Shown piece after piece: positions 10,561-22,930 of a DNA stretch of 64,000 nt. Both the position numbers and the translations under genes were made by a program. Location of the stretch: positions 24,310,501-24,374,500 of the forward strand of contig NC_056540.1 in NCBI RefSeq assembly GCF_910596095.1, given 5' to 3'. Position 1 is the stretch's first letter, and the number at the start of each line of letters is the position of its first letter. Under the pieces are notes generated by a model. That model was not told where the DNA came from, did not search any database, and was given only the letters and a program-made list of their open reading frames with translations. The DNA comes from Thunnus maccoyii (lineage: Eukaryota; Chordata; Actinopteri; Scombriformes; Scombridae).

Positions 10561-12110
10561 GTGGTGTGTCCAGCAAGGTGGATACAGGAACAGTAACAAC
10601 TGCAGTAAATACTTTCATGTACTTTGTGTCCTGCTTTGTACTTTCTGCTTTTTCTTTTTGTGCACAGTACTGCTTGCAACCACAACACAAACAGACACAG
10701 ATAAACACGTATTCACAGTCAACACTGGCCAACAAATGATGCATGGAAAGTTAGGCGTTATTGTGGTTGGGCTTTCAATGTAAGGTGTTGTTTTCATTGG
10801 TAGTTGCTGTGAGAGAGGGAGTGCTCATTCACTGGTCCCACCCCAGTCGATTTCAACCATGATCTGAAAGTTAAGTTTGCCTGATTATTATTTGACCTCC
10901 TTGTTAAAGTCTCTTCATGTGTGTATGGTTGTACCTTTAAAAACAATTTGTATTTACAGACATTATTTGTCCTTAAAATGAGCATTTCAAACAATAATTT
11001 CAATTTGTTCAATAAAAATGAGACTGCCGAAACCTCTTGCAGCTTGTCTGTCCTGCTTTAACCTCACCACCTACAGTATATCCTGTTGCAGCTCACAGTC
11101 AGGTCTGTTCTGAGTAAACAGCCTCAGTTGTTGGTCAAAGGGCGGAGAAATGGCCCACCACAGCTTTTCTCTATCAGTGTAGCTGTAACATGTGGCTTTG
11201 CTCGCCTGTTCTCAAGACAGATGTGCAGAATGTATTTACAAAGTGCTATGAGACAAGAAAGATGGAGGGGTTTATTCCTTTGAGTAGCTGTCTCCTTACA
11301 TTTTTATGCTGCATATTTTTAGTAAACATTTTCTTTAACAAAGAAACATCAACTTACCTGTGAGTTCTCCACATCTCTTGACTTTCTGTGTAGGTTTGGC
11401 CACGTTTCCTCAGGCTTTCCCCTGCAACTGCCCCTCAGACCAGCAGGCTACCACTGATGCTGTAGTTAATATTATTTCAAATGTCTTGTTTCCTCCTCTT
11501 AAACCTGATTTGAACATCCAAATTCTACCGAATACAGGTTTGGAATTAAATTAGTAATGTCCTCATTAGGCTATTCATCTGCTTTAGTGGAGATTACACA
11601 AACTGCAGGTTCAGGATGACATTAGCTTAACTTAATGCAAACACTGAAGCACTCTGTGTGATGCACCAAAAACACTCAGCAGTATAGTAAACATCATGGG
11701 ACAACGTAGGTCCTGGATGTGCTTGTAACAATAAATTTGTAATAACAGTCATATCAATATCACTTATCAGGCAGCAGCTCACTAATGTTTTTCACCTTTC
11801 TGGTTTACTTCACTACCTGCGGAGATCTTGTGATTCCCGTTCCCACTGGAGCAGAGGGAAACCCTGAAAACCCTCTGCATGTAAATGGGAATATTAGTGG
11901 AATATTCATTCTCATTAGCCATGTAAACAGCTTATTAGGAAAATTGCCAAAAACTGTGTACCCAAAATTATTGGGGTTTTGTCTTTACTCTGTGGACAGG
12001 ATCATAGGCGCCTGGTTATGTTTTAAAATGGGGAAGCAAACTTGGAAAAATAACTAATTGTATGGGGGGGTCTAGGGGAGTTATTCTAAGTAGCACCATT
12101 AGCTGATGTA
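10561..12110. other. Intergenic, repeats only
   Basis: Matches 34421-35960 almost base for base and 52300-53470 less well. A 90-codon ORF at 11785-12057 is preserved in unit 2 only because the duplication is recent; unit 3 lacks the segment. No domain, splice context or codon bias supports a gene. Confidence 0.4.
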
Positions 12111-12119
12111 GTTGTAGTT

Positions 12120-12965
12120 ATAGTTGGCTCTATAAATGGGCATGTAAACACAGTGGCTTAGAGCGAGCAACACAACACAAATCCAGCCAATCAGCATGCT
12201 CATGCACCGGACAGGGGGAAGTCATCAGAGCAGTTGTTTGTGTGAGGACATGATAGTCTCCCGTCTTCAGCAATTCAATATAGAAAGCATTTTCTCATGG
12301 AACAAATATGCTTCCATTTTATTAAATGTATCGATCCACGCTGAATGGAGACTCATGGAGGCTCATGGAGACCCCCCACGTTTTTTTACGCTCTGAGTCT
12401 GTCTCTGTTGCGTTTAATGAAGTATAATCTGAGCAGGCAGCTGCTTAAATTACACAAATGTCATGCTATATATATGTTTTCAACTTATTAACTGTATCAA
12501 TTTATCAATAAATACAAACTCTGTCAATTTCCTCCTGTGGAGTCGACATGCAAACTATTTTGGTTCAGTAAATTTCTGTTGTCAGTCAGCCTGGTGAATG
12601 CAATTTGTCCTCTCAGCTCCCTGGGAGCTGTAGCTGACAAACGGCTGCTTCAGTGGACAGAGACGCTAAACGCCGGTTAAGTGAGAAGTGGGGAGGCCAC
12701 AGAGAGGTGGAGAGTGTGGATGGACTGTTGTGCTCACATGAGAATTTTTTTTCCCGCTTGAGATAAACTGTGAGAGGAGCAGAAGTGACTCTACAGTGGA
12801 TACATCGCCTTGTATTCCACCATATTTCTCTTTTGGTTGTTGCCATGGTAATGCGTGTCCATGAATTTTGAGGGTGGAGCTTCTGAAGGAGCACGAAGGG
12901 AGGGGTGTTTTTGTTTGGGTGTTTAGTTCAAATGTCAACAGTCTTTTTCCAGAATGACTGACTAT
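12120..12965. repeat. Left-truncated inverted-repeat MITE, unit 1
   Basis: Matches the right-hand 850 bases of the full-length element at 53790-54762, ending in CCAGAATGACTGACTATAC. The left terminal repeat is missing. The minus-strand ORFs here lie inside the repeat. Confidence 0.55.
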
Positions 12966-14340
12966 ACATTTACCTCTTTTTCTCTAATCTTTTTTTAAAA
13001 TGAGTCGGGAAGCCAACAGAAAAGTGTAACTTAACTTTTAACATTATATAACTTATATAACGTCTTTGGCCATGAGGACCATGGCAGAGTTTACAGCTCT
13101 GATCAGTCTGATCTCATCGCACCTCTGACTCTGGAACACTGGTATGCTATGTAAAAGCACACATAGAGATGGCTTTAAGACAGCTTTTTGTGGATCAGTG
13201 TAAAAAAATCAAATGCAGCTCAAAGGCGGATCCTCTTTATGGCTACAATGCGGGTTCTCCATATAAAAGAGGCTTCTCTCTTCAGGTTGGGCTGAACCAA
13301 CTCAAAGGGTGGTCCAAAATTGTGTGTTTTTTTATTACTTATTTTTGTCAATTGCTGAAAATAGTAAAATGATCATTGATATAGGCTGCTTAAATATAAT
13401 CACCTGATTGCGGGGACTGTATGATGATACATTTATTTTTAAAAAGACAAAAAGTGGGGTAGCAAAACCATAACTTTGCTCACCCTAATTGAATAATGGG
13501 GATGCATTTTCTCCACTTGCTCCACTGTTGAGGTGCCTATGGACATGATGATATTGTTACATTCAGCCATCGGGCCCAGTTGTTGTGGGTCAGTAAATAG
13601 CTCCAATGTGTAAGCTAACTTCCCATTAAAAGCCCTGCACACCCATGGTACACCCACACAGGGTCAACCTGAGCAGATGCGTAATCAGCCAAAATAACTG
13701 AAAGCACCTGTGTGCGTGTGAATAATTTCAAGCAGTATTACAGTATTGTGTTTGCTATTTCTAGCTCCATTATAGGCACCCCTACACACTTGTGCCAACA
13801 GTTTCACACTATTCTACACTCTGTGGTGGTAATGTGGCTAGAAACACAGCATTGCTACAGGAAGCGGAAGACTGTTAGCTAGGAAACATAGCTGTAAATA
13901 ATGCAGGTTTGAAAGTATGAAGTAAATGTTTTTTCAAATGTTTTGTGAGCAAAGAGTTACAGTATGTCTCAAGGAAGCAAAAAATGTGTTCTGGTAAGAA
14001 ACAAGGAAAATATAACTTTGTTCAAAAGAAAATTACAGTCATCTTCGTGCCTGTGCTGTGTACGTGTGTTGGTAGGTGGCGATATCCAAACATAAAGGTA
14101 AAAACATTGCAGCATAGCTCCATCTTTAAATACACTCACACAGTTGTACACACAGTACACAAAACACAGAAACAGGAATTACAGACACAAAGAAATTGAA
14201 CTTAATTATACTTCAAGTGGTCAGAATATAGAGAATGCTTTGAAAACAATACAAACACAACAATTATGTGCATGTACATCTTGTGTCAATGGAAAATAGA
14301 TCACTGGTTTGTCTAAGGGGAAGTTCATGTTCTGCATTTC
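12966..14340. other. Distal promoter region of gene F, no gene seen
   Basis: AT-rich non-coding sequence conserved in the G (36812-38169) and H (54763-56703) flanks. H has about 190 extra bases near 55850-56040. No supported ORF or RNA gene. Confidence 0.4.
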
Positions 14341-14348
14341 AGCCAATC
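14341..14348 (+). promoter_or_regulatory. CCAAT box upstream of gene F
   Basis: AGCCAATC about 97 bases before the gene F ATG. It is kept at the same distance in G and H, and resembles the minus-clade arrangement. Confidence 0.45.
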
Positions 14349-14444
14349 ACTATGATTTCCACTACGTAAACCTTGATCACCTTGTGACCAAACGTTCCAT
14401 CTGGTGAGAAGACATCAGTTGTGAAAGACGGGTGCTGTACCACA

Positions 14445-17400
14445 ATGATCCGACATCTGGCTGCTTTGATTCTTCTTACTGCAGTGTGTAAGTACAATTT
14501 TCATCAGATGTGGGAAACCATTTAGTCTGAGCAGTCTGTGATAGTAATGTATATGAGACAAGGCCTTGTAAATAAATTTGAAATGAAAAAAAAAATGTCA
14601 TTGTTTTTGTGCTGTTGTCTAATAAGTCTTTTTTGTTTTTCTTCAGCTGTGATTCAAACTGCAGAGGTTCCTCACCTGATCTCTTTGACTTTGGTTGAAC
14701 CTGGTGACAATGTTACTTTTCACTGTGCAGTCTCTGACAAAGACAAATTTACCTGGTATAAGCAGCCTCTTGGATATATGGGCCAAACAGTCGCTTCTGG
14801 ACTTATTGGCAAAATAACAGTCAGCGAACAATTTAGAGAGTCACGTTTCACAGTCGCAAAAGAGGATGCTCAGTATTCTCTCATCATCAGAAATGTAACC
14901 AAAGAGGATGAAGCAACATATTTCTGTCAGAAAGCAACGTCGTTTTCTCCGACTTTCATCAATGGCACATTCTTGGCTGTGAATGGTAAAAATAATTTGT
15001 GCCTTATTTCAACAATCATTTACATTTTTAAGTCATTCAAATAATTTAGATTGTGAATTCCTTTTGTTACTTTTTTTTAATGTTGTTTTACTGAATCACA
15101 CAGACAACAATCAGCAGAAATCAGTCTATGTGAAACAAAGTCCGGAGACAGCATCAGTCCAGCTGGGAGACGCACTGACTCTCCAATGTTCACTGCTCTC
15201 CAAGAACACAACAGAAAACACAGATCAGTGTCCAGGTGTACGCAGTGTGTACTGGTTCAGAGCTGGATCAGGAGGATTTCATCCAGGCGTTGTTTACACT
15301 CACAGGAACAGGAGTGATGAACGTGTGGAAAGAAGATGTGTCTACAGTCTGTCCAAAACTATACAGAACTCCTCTGATACTGGGATTTACTACTGTGCTG
15401 TGGTCACATGTGGAGAAATCCTGTTTGGTGAAGGAACTAAAGTGGACACAAGTATGTATTTACAGTTGTATTTAAATCATAAATAGATTTTGCATAAATG
15501 TATTTAGCCTGGTTAAAATATATTAGATTTCAGCTTTTTCTTTTTAAAAATGTATTATTAGTTTGTTGCTTTCTCCAAAGTTTTAAGCCCCCATGTATGT
15601 GCACTGCACATACATGTGCAAAAGGCACTTGTATGTGCAGAAGCACCAAGTGCAAAAAGGCTGGGTGAAGGTGAATAAAGATCAGTTGGTATGATGATTA
15701 TTAAATACACTCTCAGCCAGTCACATTCATGGTCTCAGCTCAGAAACAGCTGTGCCAATCAAAGTTAAGCATGATAATGACAGATGAACAATGGGAAAGC
15801 TTTTCTTTAGGAAATGTCTGCACCAAACCATGAACACACATCACCACAAATCTGCAGTCAAAGACGGATGGTATAGAATTTTTCATCAGTTAGTTAGGCT
15901 ACTATAACTATGTTAAAATAAAAAAAATAGAAAAACTTAATTTGGTGAAGCCGTTTATATGATTGCATTGGACTGACACTATTTCAGCCATAATTATCAT
16001 TTATAAATCAAATTTTGTTTATTAGCATTTGTCAAATCCAAAAGAAGAAGATACTTTTGACTAAATATTATACATACTCTATGTATAGAAAGTAAAAGTA
16101 AAAAGAGTAAAATACTTAACATCATTCCAACACTAAGTTAACAGTTATTTAGATTGTTGACAAAATGTAATTAATGCCAGCAAATGATGACCTCCTGACA
16201 GTCCATTAATAAATAATGTTTAATGTCTCTTTGGAGATTATTTGGTTCCAGGGTCAGAGTTGGATCCAGTTGTCATTCTACTTGGAGCGCTGTTGGCCTG
16301 CTGTGTGGCTGTGATTGCCGTCCTCATTTTCTACATTAATGGGAGGAGAGTTTTTGAACATTGCAATGGTAGGTTCACCATATCTTACTTTTTGTTTCAG
16401 TTGAATCAAATCAAATCAAATCAACTTTATTTATATAGCACTTAACACACAACACAGTTGATCCAAAGTGCTTCCTAGTACACAGAGAGGAAGACAAAAC
16501 AAAACAAAATTAATGCTGCAAGCAGTGTTGGTCTGGACCTCACACTCTGGCCTGTTGGGATCAGATCATTTTGCTTTTTAAAAATGAGAGATATTTCTTA
16601 CAAGTGTGGTGTGCTTTTATTTTGAAAGTTTGATTGACAGGATGAGAATTTTCTGCAGGGTGAGACATGTCTGTCTTGCTCACCCCTGTGTCATCAAAAT
16701 TATGCAAGTTTTGGGCCCATTCACTTGAATTTCAATTAGTAAATTAGAAACTCTTGATGAGTTTGTGTGTAAAACAAATTATTTTCCTAATTTTCATCAA
16801 GTCTATTTTTAGAAAAGGAGACTTTCAACCCACATGACCTGGTCAAAGTTTGATTGAAATGTGTACTCTCAGGTGTGTAGAGACAATAAGTAACTGCAGC
16901 TGGACAGAAAAATACTCATATATTTGAATGGAGAGTGTGAGCGAACGAATTTACTGCCTCCACATAGTTTTAGATACAAACTCATCTTTCTTCAAAACTT
17001 TAAATGAGTCACAAGACTTTGACCTACAAATCTTGAATTTACATGTTTTTTCTATCTTTTATTGTTTTTGAGATATTAGAGTGAGTTTTAAAGTCTTCTC
17101 TTGCTCCTCCTGTGATTTTATAATGAGTGTGTATTGCGGAGTGTTTCACAGCACTGAGGGAGTGACATCACCAGGAGCAGTTGGAGAGGAGGATTTTAAA
17201 GTACACTTTTTGTGAAATCTCCTCATAAATCCCATGACTTTGTCCAAATCTTACATTAAAAATCATATTTTTAGAGGAAATTTCATTGCGAATCAATTGA
17301 TACAGGTTTTGAAAGTGGTCAGACTTATAGTTTAGACATCAGAAGCCTCTATTTGACGTAAAGTTCATGCCCATAGATTGCCTCCCCATTGTTTTACATT

Positions 17401-17886
17401 GTAATGTGTGATGTGGCACTGCAACTTTCAGGGCTTATAAAATCCAAACCGTTCGAGTTATTGCAAAGTTTTTAACAACTTTTTTTCAGCATAGTGTCAT
17501 AAGTCACCTATTAAAGTTTGAAGCCAATACCATTAATGTCTGCGGAGGAGATAGCGTTTGTTCAGGGGCCAAAATTGGGGCAAAGTCTTATTTTGAAAGG
17601 CTAATTGCGGACTTCCTGTTGGATTTAGGTCAGGGGTGTCAGGTATGATTTGTAGGTCTTGATGAGACGAATAATTGAGTTTTGGTTTGATCCCTCTACG
17701 ACATTCCTACGGGCCATGGCGGCCATTTTAGTTGCATAGGTGGAGCTAGAGAGCACATTTTGGCACTTAAGGGGTTAATTTTTTCATTTTATCAAATTTT
17801 TCACCAGACCCGATGTGCGTGCCAATGTGGTGTGTTTTTGAGCATGTTTAGGGGGTCAAATTTAGGTGTGATGTCCCATAATAATA

Positions 17887-17934
<48 letters not shown>

Positions 17935-20900
17935 AACAAACACATGAAAAACAATAGGGTCCTTGCCCTTACCTCACTCTGTTTTACAGTAGTCCTCTGC
18001 CTTTTAGGCTCGGTCCCTAATAACAGAGAAAAGAGAGAAAGAAGAGACTTACAGAGACTTCAGGAAGAATATCTGACTTGGATTAAGTTAATCACAGTTA
18101 AAGGCGAATGAATATAAGTATGATTTAACATGACACTTAGTGGGGGAGAATCAGATGGTGGGAGGAAGAGAATTCCATAATTTTGGGGCAGTAATAGACT
18201 AAGCCCTGTCCCCATAACACTTTGCCCTGGATCTCGGGACAGACAGAAGTCTTTGGTCAGATGATTTCGTTCTCTGACAGTGTGCTATGGGTATAGGAGT
18301 TCTGTAAGAGAGGGCAAATACATTTAACACCTTGTAAACAAACAACAGAATTTTAAAATCAATTCTTTAGCTAACAACCTGATTAATTTGTCAAAATTCA
18401 ATCCTAAATCAAAAATGACTGAAATTTTTTGCATTTGATTTAACAGATGGAACCAATGGGCCAAGAGGAGGAGAAATAATGTTGGTTGAATTCTGTGGTC
18501 CAAATAAAATAACTTCAGTTTTATTCTCATTGAGGTGGAGAAAGTTTGCAGCCATCAAGGATTTGATGTCTTGAAGACAGTTATTGAGGTCGTTTAGTTT
18601 GTTGTAGTTATTGGGCTCTAGGTGGAGGTAGATCTGTGTGTCATCCACATAACAGTGAAAAGAAATGTGCTTTTGAATAATATGACCTAGTGGAAGCAAA
18701 TAGATGGAGAACAGGATTGAACCAAGAATGGAGACTTGAGGGACACCACAGGACAAGGGGGCAGAAGAAGAAGATAAGTTGCTAATAGAGACACTGAAGG
18801 ATCTGTTGGGCAAATATGAAGAAAACCAGTTTAATGCGGGGCCATAGATCCCCGCCCACTGGCTTAACCTGTGAATGAGAATGGAATGATCTACAGTGTC
18901 AAAGGCTGCAGTTAGGTCTAAGAGCAAAAGGACAGAGCAGTTACTTGAGTCACCAGCAAGAAGGAGGTCATTGGTTATTCTCAGTAGTGCAGATTCTGTA
19001 CTGTGCAGGGGTGTGAAGCCAGATTGGAATCTTTCAAAGATGCCGCTTTTGAGCCAAGTGGGACAACAGTTGATTAAAATCTACAGTGTCAAGGATTTTA
19101 GAAAGATAGGGGAGTTTGTAGATTGTCCTGTAATTATTGAGGACTGTAGGGTCTAGATTCTATTTTGTTAAAAGTGGCTTGACACTGGCTGGTTTCCAGG
19201 AATCTATTGATAATTGAAAGAATGCTGGGGCCAATGGTGCCAATAACGTCTTTGAAGAGTTTAGTTGGAATAATGTCAAGAGAGCAGGTGGAGGTTTTCA
19301 TAGAAGAGATGATATGATGAAGTTCTGGTAGAGTGATGGAGTTAAGGGAATTTAGAACTGCGGTGTTCTCAGAGGAGATGGACAGGCTATTTATAAATGG
19401 AATGATACTAGCTCTGATGCTAAGTATTTTGTCTTTAAAGAACTGTAGGAATCCTCACATTTAGAGACAGATGCCTCTAAATATGAGGTGGGAGTGGAGG
19501 AGGTGACAGACTTTAATACACTAAAAAGTACCCTGAGATTATGTTTTTGTCAACGAGATTAGAAAAATGTTGAGCCTAGCATTTTTGACAGCCTGGTATT
19601 TCTCCAACAGATCCTTCAGAGTTTGAAATGAGATCTGCATTTTATCCCGCTTCCACCTTCGCTCTTCCTTTCTGCATGCTCTCCTTATTTCTCCAATATT
19701 ATTGTTATTGAGCCATGGTAAGGTCGGAGGCTTTCGTGTTTTAGTTCTGACTGGTGCAACAGAGTCAGTGGTGGCCGAAACAGTACTGTTAAAAAGTGAG
19801 ACAAATTCTTCTGTGCTCACATGAGATGGTGCAGTCTCAATACTGGTGGTGATGGGAACCTCTCTATAGGCGTCTGCAAACCTAGTGGCAGTGGAAGAAT
19901 TTAGCATGCGAGAACGAAGAAGTGCAGGGTGGACATGAGAAGCATGTGGCAAATTGAGATAATAACTAATAGCCCTGTGATCAGAATGGTTAAAATCTTC
20001 TCTCACAGTGTTGTAGATAGAGAGACTTGAGGAGAGAACTATGTCTTGGATGTGTTCTTTAACATGGATTGTTTATAGATCACTGGAGACCAAAGGATTC
20101 AAATAAATTTATAAAATCACGGGTCATGGTTTCAGAGGGACAGCAAATGTGAATGTTGAAATCTCCGAGAATGAGAATATTGTCATATTTCGGAGCAATG
20201 TGGGAGAGGAGATCAGAGAATTCACTGATAAAGTTAATACTGGGCTTAGGGGGTCTGTATAGTAGTAGGCAGAAGACTGGTGAGACGCCATCTATCACAA
20301 AAGCCAAAGGTTCAAAAGATGAAACGGGCCCTATGGAGATAATGGAGCACTTGAGGGCATTTTTGTGAATTACGGCAACCCCACCACTTCGTGCATGTGA
20401 CCTGGATTGATGAAAATGAGAGTAGCCTGGAGGAGTGGCTTCAATGAGAGGGGAGGGGTCATCAGGGGTAAGCCATGTCTCAGTGATGAAAAAACAGTTT
20501 TGGGACATAATGACATCTTGACAGATAAATGATTTGTTAGACAGCGATCTCACATTCAGCAGACCAAATTTGGAGGGAAGGAGGGAGGGAGGGAGGGAGT
20601 GTGTGGCGAGGATGGAACTATAGTGTGTGTAATAGTAATAAGATTGTCATAATTTACTGAATGGGATATGGTGTCTGAGTTTTAGGTGGATTGGGATGTG
20701 ATTAACAGGTAGGTCAGCTGAATGTGAGTTTGACAGTCCATGCCCCATGAGTGGTAGGTGTAGATTTGGCCAGTTGAAATTTCACTCGTAACAGGGACAG
20801 TAGATTTACGGTGGCAGTAAACATTATTTTGATTATTTTGGCCGTGAACATTATTTTGATCGTGTGTGGATTACCTCATGGTGGCATGGACTGTCTCAGA

Positions 20901-22930
20901 CCGTCTGACAGGCATTCTGAAGGTTAACCAATGCATAGTCAATTTTCCCAAAGAGCAATCTTTCCCCGTGTAGGTTGGATGGAGTCCGTTGGGTCTGTGC
21001 AGTTGGCTGTGGCATGTCCACGTTCATTCGTGCTGCACTGGATTCTTGTTTCAGCTAGGTGTGCAGTGACAGCAAATGGGAAAACTAACCATAGCCCTGC
21101 CCAAGGGACGGGATCGGACCAGATATGAGGATGCGTTTCCCAGTGTCTTGAAGGGCAGAGATGAGTAGTTGGAAGTCAGCATGGAGGATTTCTGACTGTT
21201 GTTGGCTGACGTCATTTGATCCCACATGAATAACCAGGTTGGAGCAGTCTGGATGACATTCAAGGACAGAAGGCAGTTTATCACAAATGTCTCAAACATG
21301 GGCTCCAGGAAAGCAGAACACGTGGGCACCTTTGGCTCTGATGTTCCTTACCATGGAGCTTCCGATAATCAGTGTTGAGGGGCGAGGCAGAGAAGGATAT
21401 TGTGGCTGTGGTGGTGGCAGATCAGACCGGGAATGTACCTCGGTGCTCCAATTATTTTGCCTAGAGAGGCGAGAATGGGAAAAGTGGGATAGCCTAGCTA
21501 ATCTTCACTTGGATGTTAGACCTTCACTGGGCAGAATGATGTATATTTAGAGTTTGACATTCAAACACTGGTTTCACATTAATCTGCTGAAGTGGGAGAG
21601 TTTCTCTGTGCTCACTTAAAATTTGAGTTTAAAGGACATGGCTGGCCATTTTCTATATTTGTCTCATTGTCAACAAATCCCATGTGCAGAGACCAAACCA
21701 TCAGTGAATTAATCCCACTTACAAGTATTGTCTGTAGTTTCCAATGAGCAAAGCACTTCACCAGTGACTGTTCAGTGCTCAGGGGCCAGCAAGGGACTGA
21801 AGCTGGGCACATCACAAGTGTGTAACTTTAAAACCACGACGTTATCAATGTGATCATAGTCTTGTTTAATTCATTTCTGTCTTTTAATGAGACACAAACA
21901 CACTGATATGACATCAGGAAACATATTCCCACTGTGAACACACTCAAGTTTTTGCTTTTATTAACAGGAGCAGCAAGAGCTTCTCATGATCTTGGACATG
22001 AAAAACCAACTGTGGAACAATCAAACGACCTGGTAATTATGCTTCTGGTAAATATGTGGTGGTGTGTTGCCCTGCTTTCACTGGCTAGGTGTAGAGATCT
22101 TGATGTCGGAGTGGATATGTATATTTTGCCTACTCTTTCCCTTTTCCTTAAGTAAAGCAAAGTGAGTTCACTGTTAAGTAACAATGTTTGTTCCTATGAG
22201 ATAAACATGGATAAAGTCAAGAGTTATAAATACAAAATAGATCACTGAGAAATATCATAGAAATATTTTAAAATAAGTGTGTTAAGCTCTCTAAGACAAT
22301 ATAAATAATCAGATATGTCACTATGGAAATATTATAGGAACATTATAAAGTGCAAGAAATAATAAAATAAATGAACAAGTGCACCGAATGATGAAGTCAG
22401 TACTTGTTGATGTTGTTTCCACCTGCATACTGCTCACATTTTCAATGCAGTTTTGTTCAATAATATAACACATCTGCGGAATGAATGATCAATAACACAT
22501 TTTACATTTAGGCTAATGGCACTGATTAAATAAGCCACCTAAGAAAGTAACTTTATTGTTTAGTTAATTATGTTCCAGTCATGATCTCTAAATTATTTAA
22601 TAACACACAAATATTATATTTGAATGAAGGAATGAATAATCAATAAGACATTTCACATTTAGGCTAATGAAACTGATTAAATAAGCCACCTAAGAAAGTT
22701 ACTTTATTTGTTCAGTTAATGATGTTACAGTCATGATCTCTAAATTATTTAATAACACACAAATATTATATTTCTTGCAGGATGGTGAAGCAAAGGCAGT
22801 GAAATATGCAGCGCTGGATTTCTCCACAATGAAAGTGAGAAGAGGGAATGAAATGAGGAGAGAGAACACAAAGTGTGTTTACTCTGATGTTAGATTAGAT
22901 TACCACACCCAGCATCACCCCTCTCTATAG
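14445..22930 (+). CDS. nitr: NITR gene F (plus clade), complete, 353 aa, with ITIM
   Basis: Complete inhibitory-type receptor. Exons: leader 14445-14487, V 14647-14985, second Ig 15104-15451, membrane helix 16252-16368, linker 21968-22032, tail with stop 22781-22930, all with GT-AG sites. The leader is [14 protein letters not shown]. The V domain (15-127) has VTFHC, WYKQPLG, ATYFC and J-like NGTFLAVNG. Domain 2 (128-243) has [14 protein letters not shown] and FGEGTKVD. It has five cysteines, because the minus-clade DEC is DER here. The helix (about 250-272) is uncharged. The tail holds a canonical ITIM VKYAAL (Y313), which in this family recruits SHP phosphatases, and a second tyrosine in KCVYSDV (Y338). 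Intron 4 is 5.6 kb because of a LINE with a nested element. Its near-identical copy is G. Confidence 0.92.
15598..15640 (+). repeat. Imperfect hairpin in intron 3 of gene F
   Basis: Arms TGCACATACATGTGC and GCACTTGTATGTGCA pair with one mismatch around a short AAAAG loop. The same place in G is a perfect hairpin with a TTTTT loop. Confidence 0.6.
15641..16251. other. Remainder of intron 3 of gene F
   Basis: AT-rich intron sequence with no exon-like segment. It matches G, and H apart from the insertions in H. Ends at the acceptor TTTGGTTCCAG. Confidence 0.5.
16506..18023. mobile_element. 1.5 kb unclassified element nested in the LINE (gene F)
   Basis: Interrupts the LINE 3' end between GACAAAACAAAAC and AGAGAAAAGAGAG, which are contiguous in H (59515-59535). 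The element starts near TTAATGCTGCAAGCAGTG and ends GGCTCGGTCCCTAATAA. It contains a GAAA microsatellite. No ORF of note, so probably non-autonomous. The target-site duplication is ambiguous because the site is A/C-rich. A copy with scattered differences is in G. Confidence 0.7.
17886..17937 (+). repeat. (GAAA)n microsatellite
   Basis: About thirteen GAAA units inside the nested element. The G copy (41725-41775) is similar in length but interrupted by GACAG. Confidence 0.95.
20572..20599 (+). repeat. (GGAG/GGGA)n microsatellite in the LINE
   Basis: Run of GGGA units, longer in H (62338-62373) and shorter in G (44416-44434). Lies between the ORF1 and endonuclease parts of the LINE. Confidence 0.85.
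21481..21967. other. End of intron 4 of gene F
   Basis: Contains a variant of the CACTTGGATGTTAGACCTTCACTG MITE-like repeat, then a unique stretch up to the acceptor TTTATTAACAG before exon 5. No further exon seen. Confidence 0.45.
22479..22772 (+). repeat. 150 bp tandem duplication in intron 5 of gene F
   Basis: Two direct copies (about 22479-22628 and 22629-22772) of the sequence just before exon 6. Both run from GAATGAAT to AAATATTATATTT, but only the second is followed by CTTGCAG. Gene G has a single copy (47380-47520). Confidence 0.8.

Larger units (their letters stand above)
16404..21480 (-). mobile_element. L2-like LINE in intron 4 of gene F, with nested element
   Basis: Non-LTR retrotransposon lying opposite to the host gene. 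Its 3' tail is the (AATC)n-type repeat next to CAACTTTATTTATATAGC (16404-16440). Read on the minus strand: ORF1 esterase-like part with [11 protein letters not shown]-type sequence in broken frames (about 21340-21050); endonuclease with [10 protein letters not shown] (about 20490), ILGDFNIHI (about 20140) and SDHRAI (about 19985); then RT with [28 protein letters not shown] and YVDD (18409-18927). The RT C-terminal thumb kept in H is deleted here (near 18365-18390). The 5' end is truncated relative to G. Frames are interrupted several times, so it is inactive. The clade call rests on the esterase ORF1 plus tail type. Confidence 0.8.

Noticed and set aside
10366-10797. Overlapping minus-strand ORFs of 60-109 codons, repeated in unit 2 and partly in unit 3
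   Set aside because: They overlap in different frames, are cysteine- and serine-rich, and are broken in unit 3. They look like chance frames in AT-rich repeat DNA.
11785-12057. 90-codon ORF with a near-identical copy at 35635-35907
   Set aside because: The match reflects the recent duplication only. The segment is missing in unit 3, has no domain or splice support, and lies in repeat-rich DNA.
14986-15103. Recombination signal (RAG) next to the J-like strands
   Set aside because: The J-like ends are followed by ordinary splice donors. No heptamer or nonamer was seen, consistent with NITRs being non-rearranging.
17886-17937. CRISPR-like or satellite array
   Set aside because: A plain GAAA microsatellite. 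No CRISPR-type array was seen in the window.
16404-21480. LTR retroelement or other virus-like element as the source of the RT sequence
   Set aside because: No long terminal repeats or capsid, protease or integrase signatures were seen. The RT motifs, endonuclease and 3' tail fit non-LTR LINEs.
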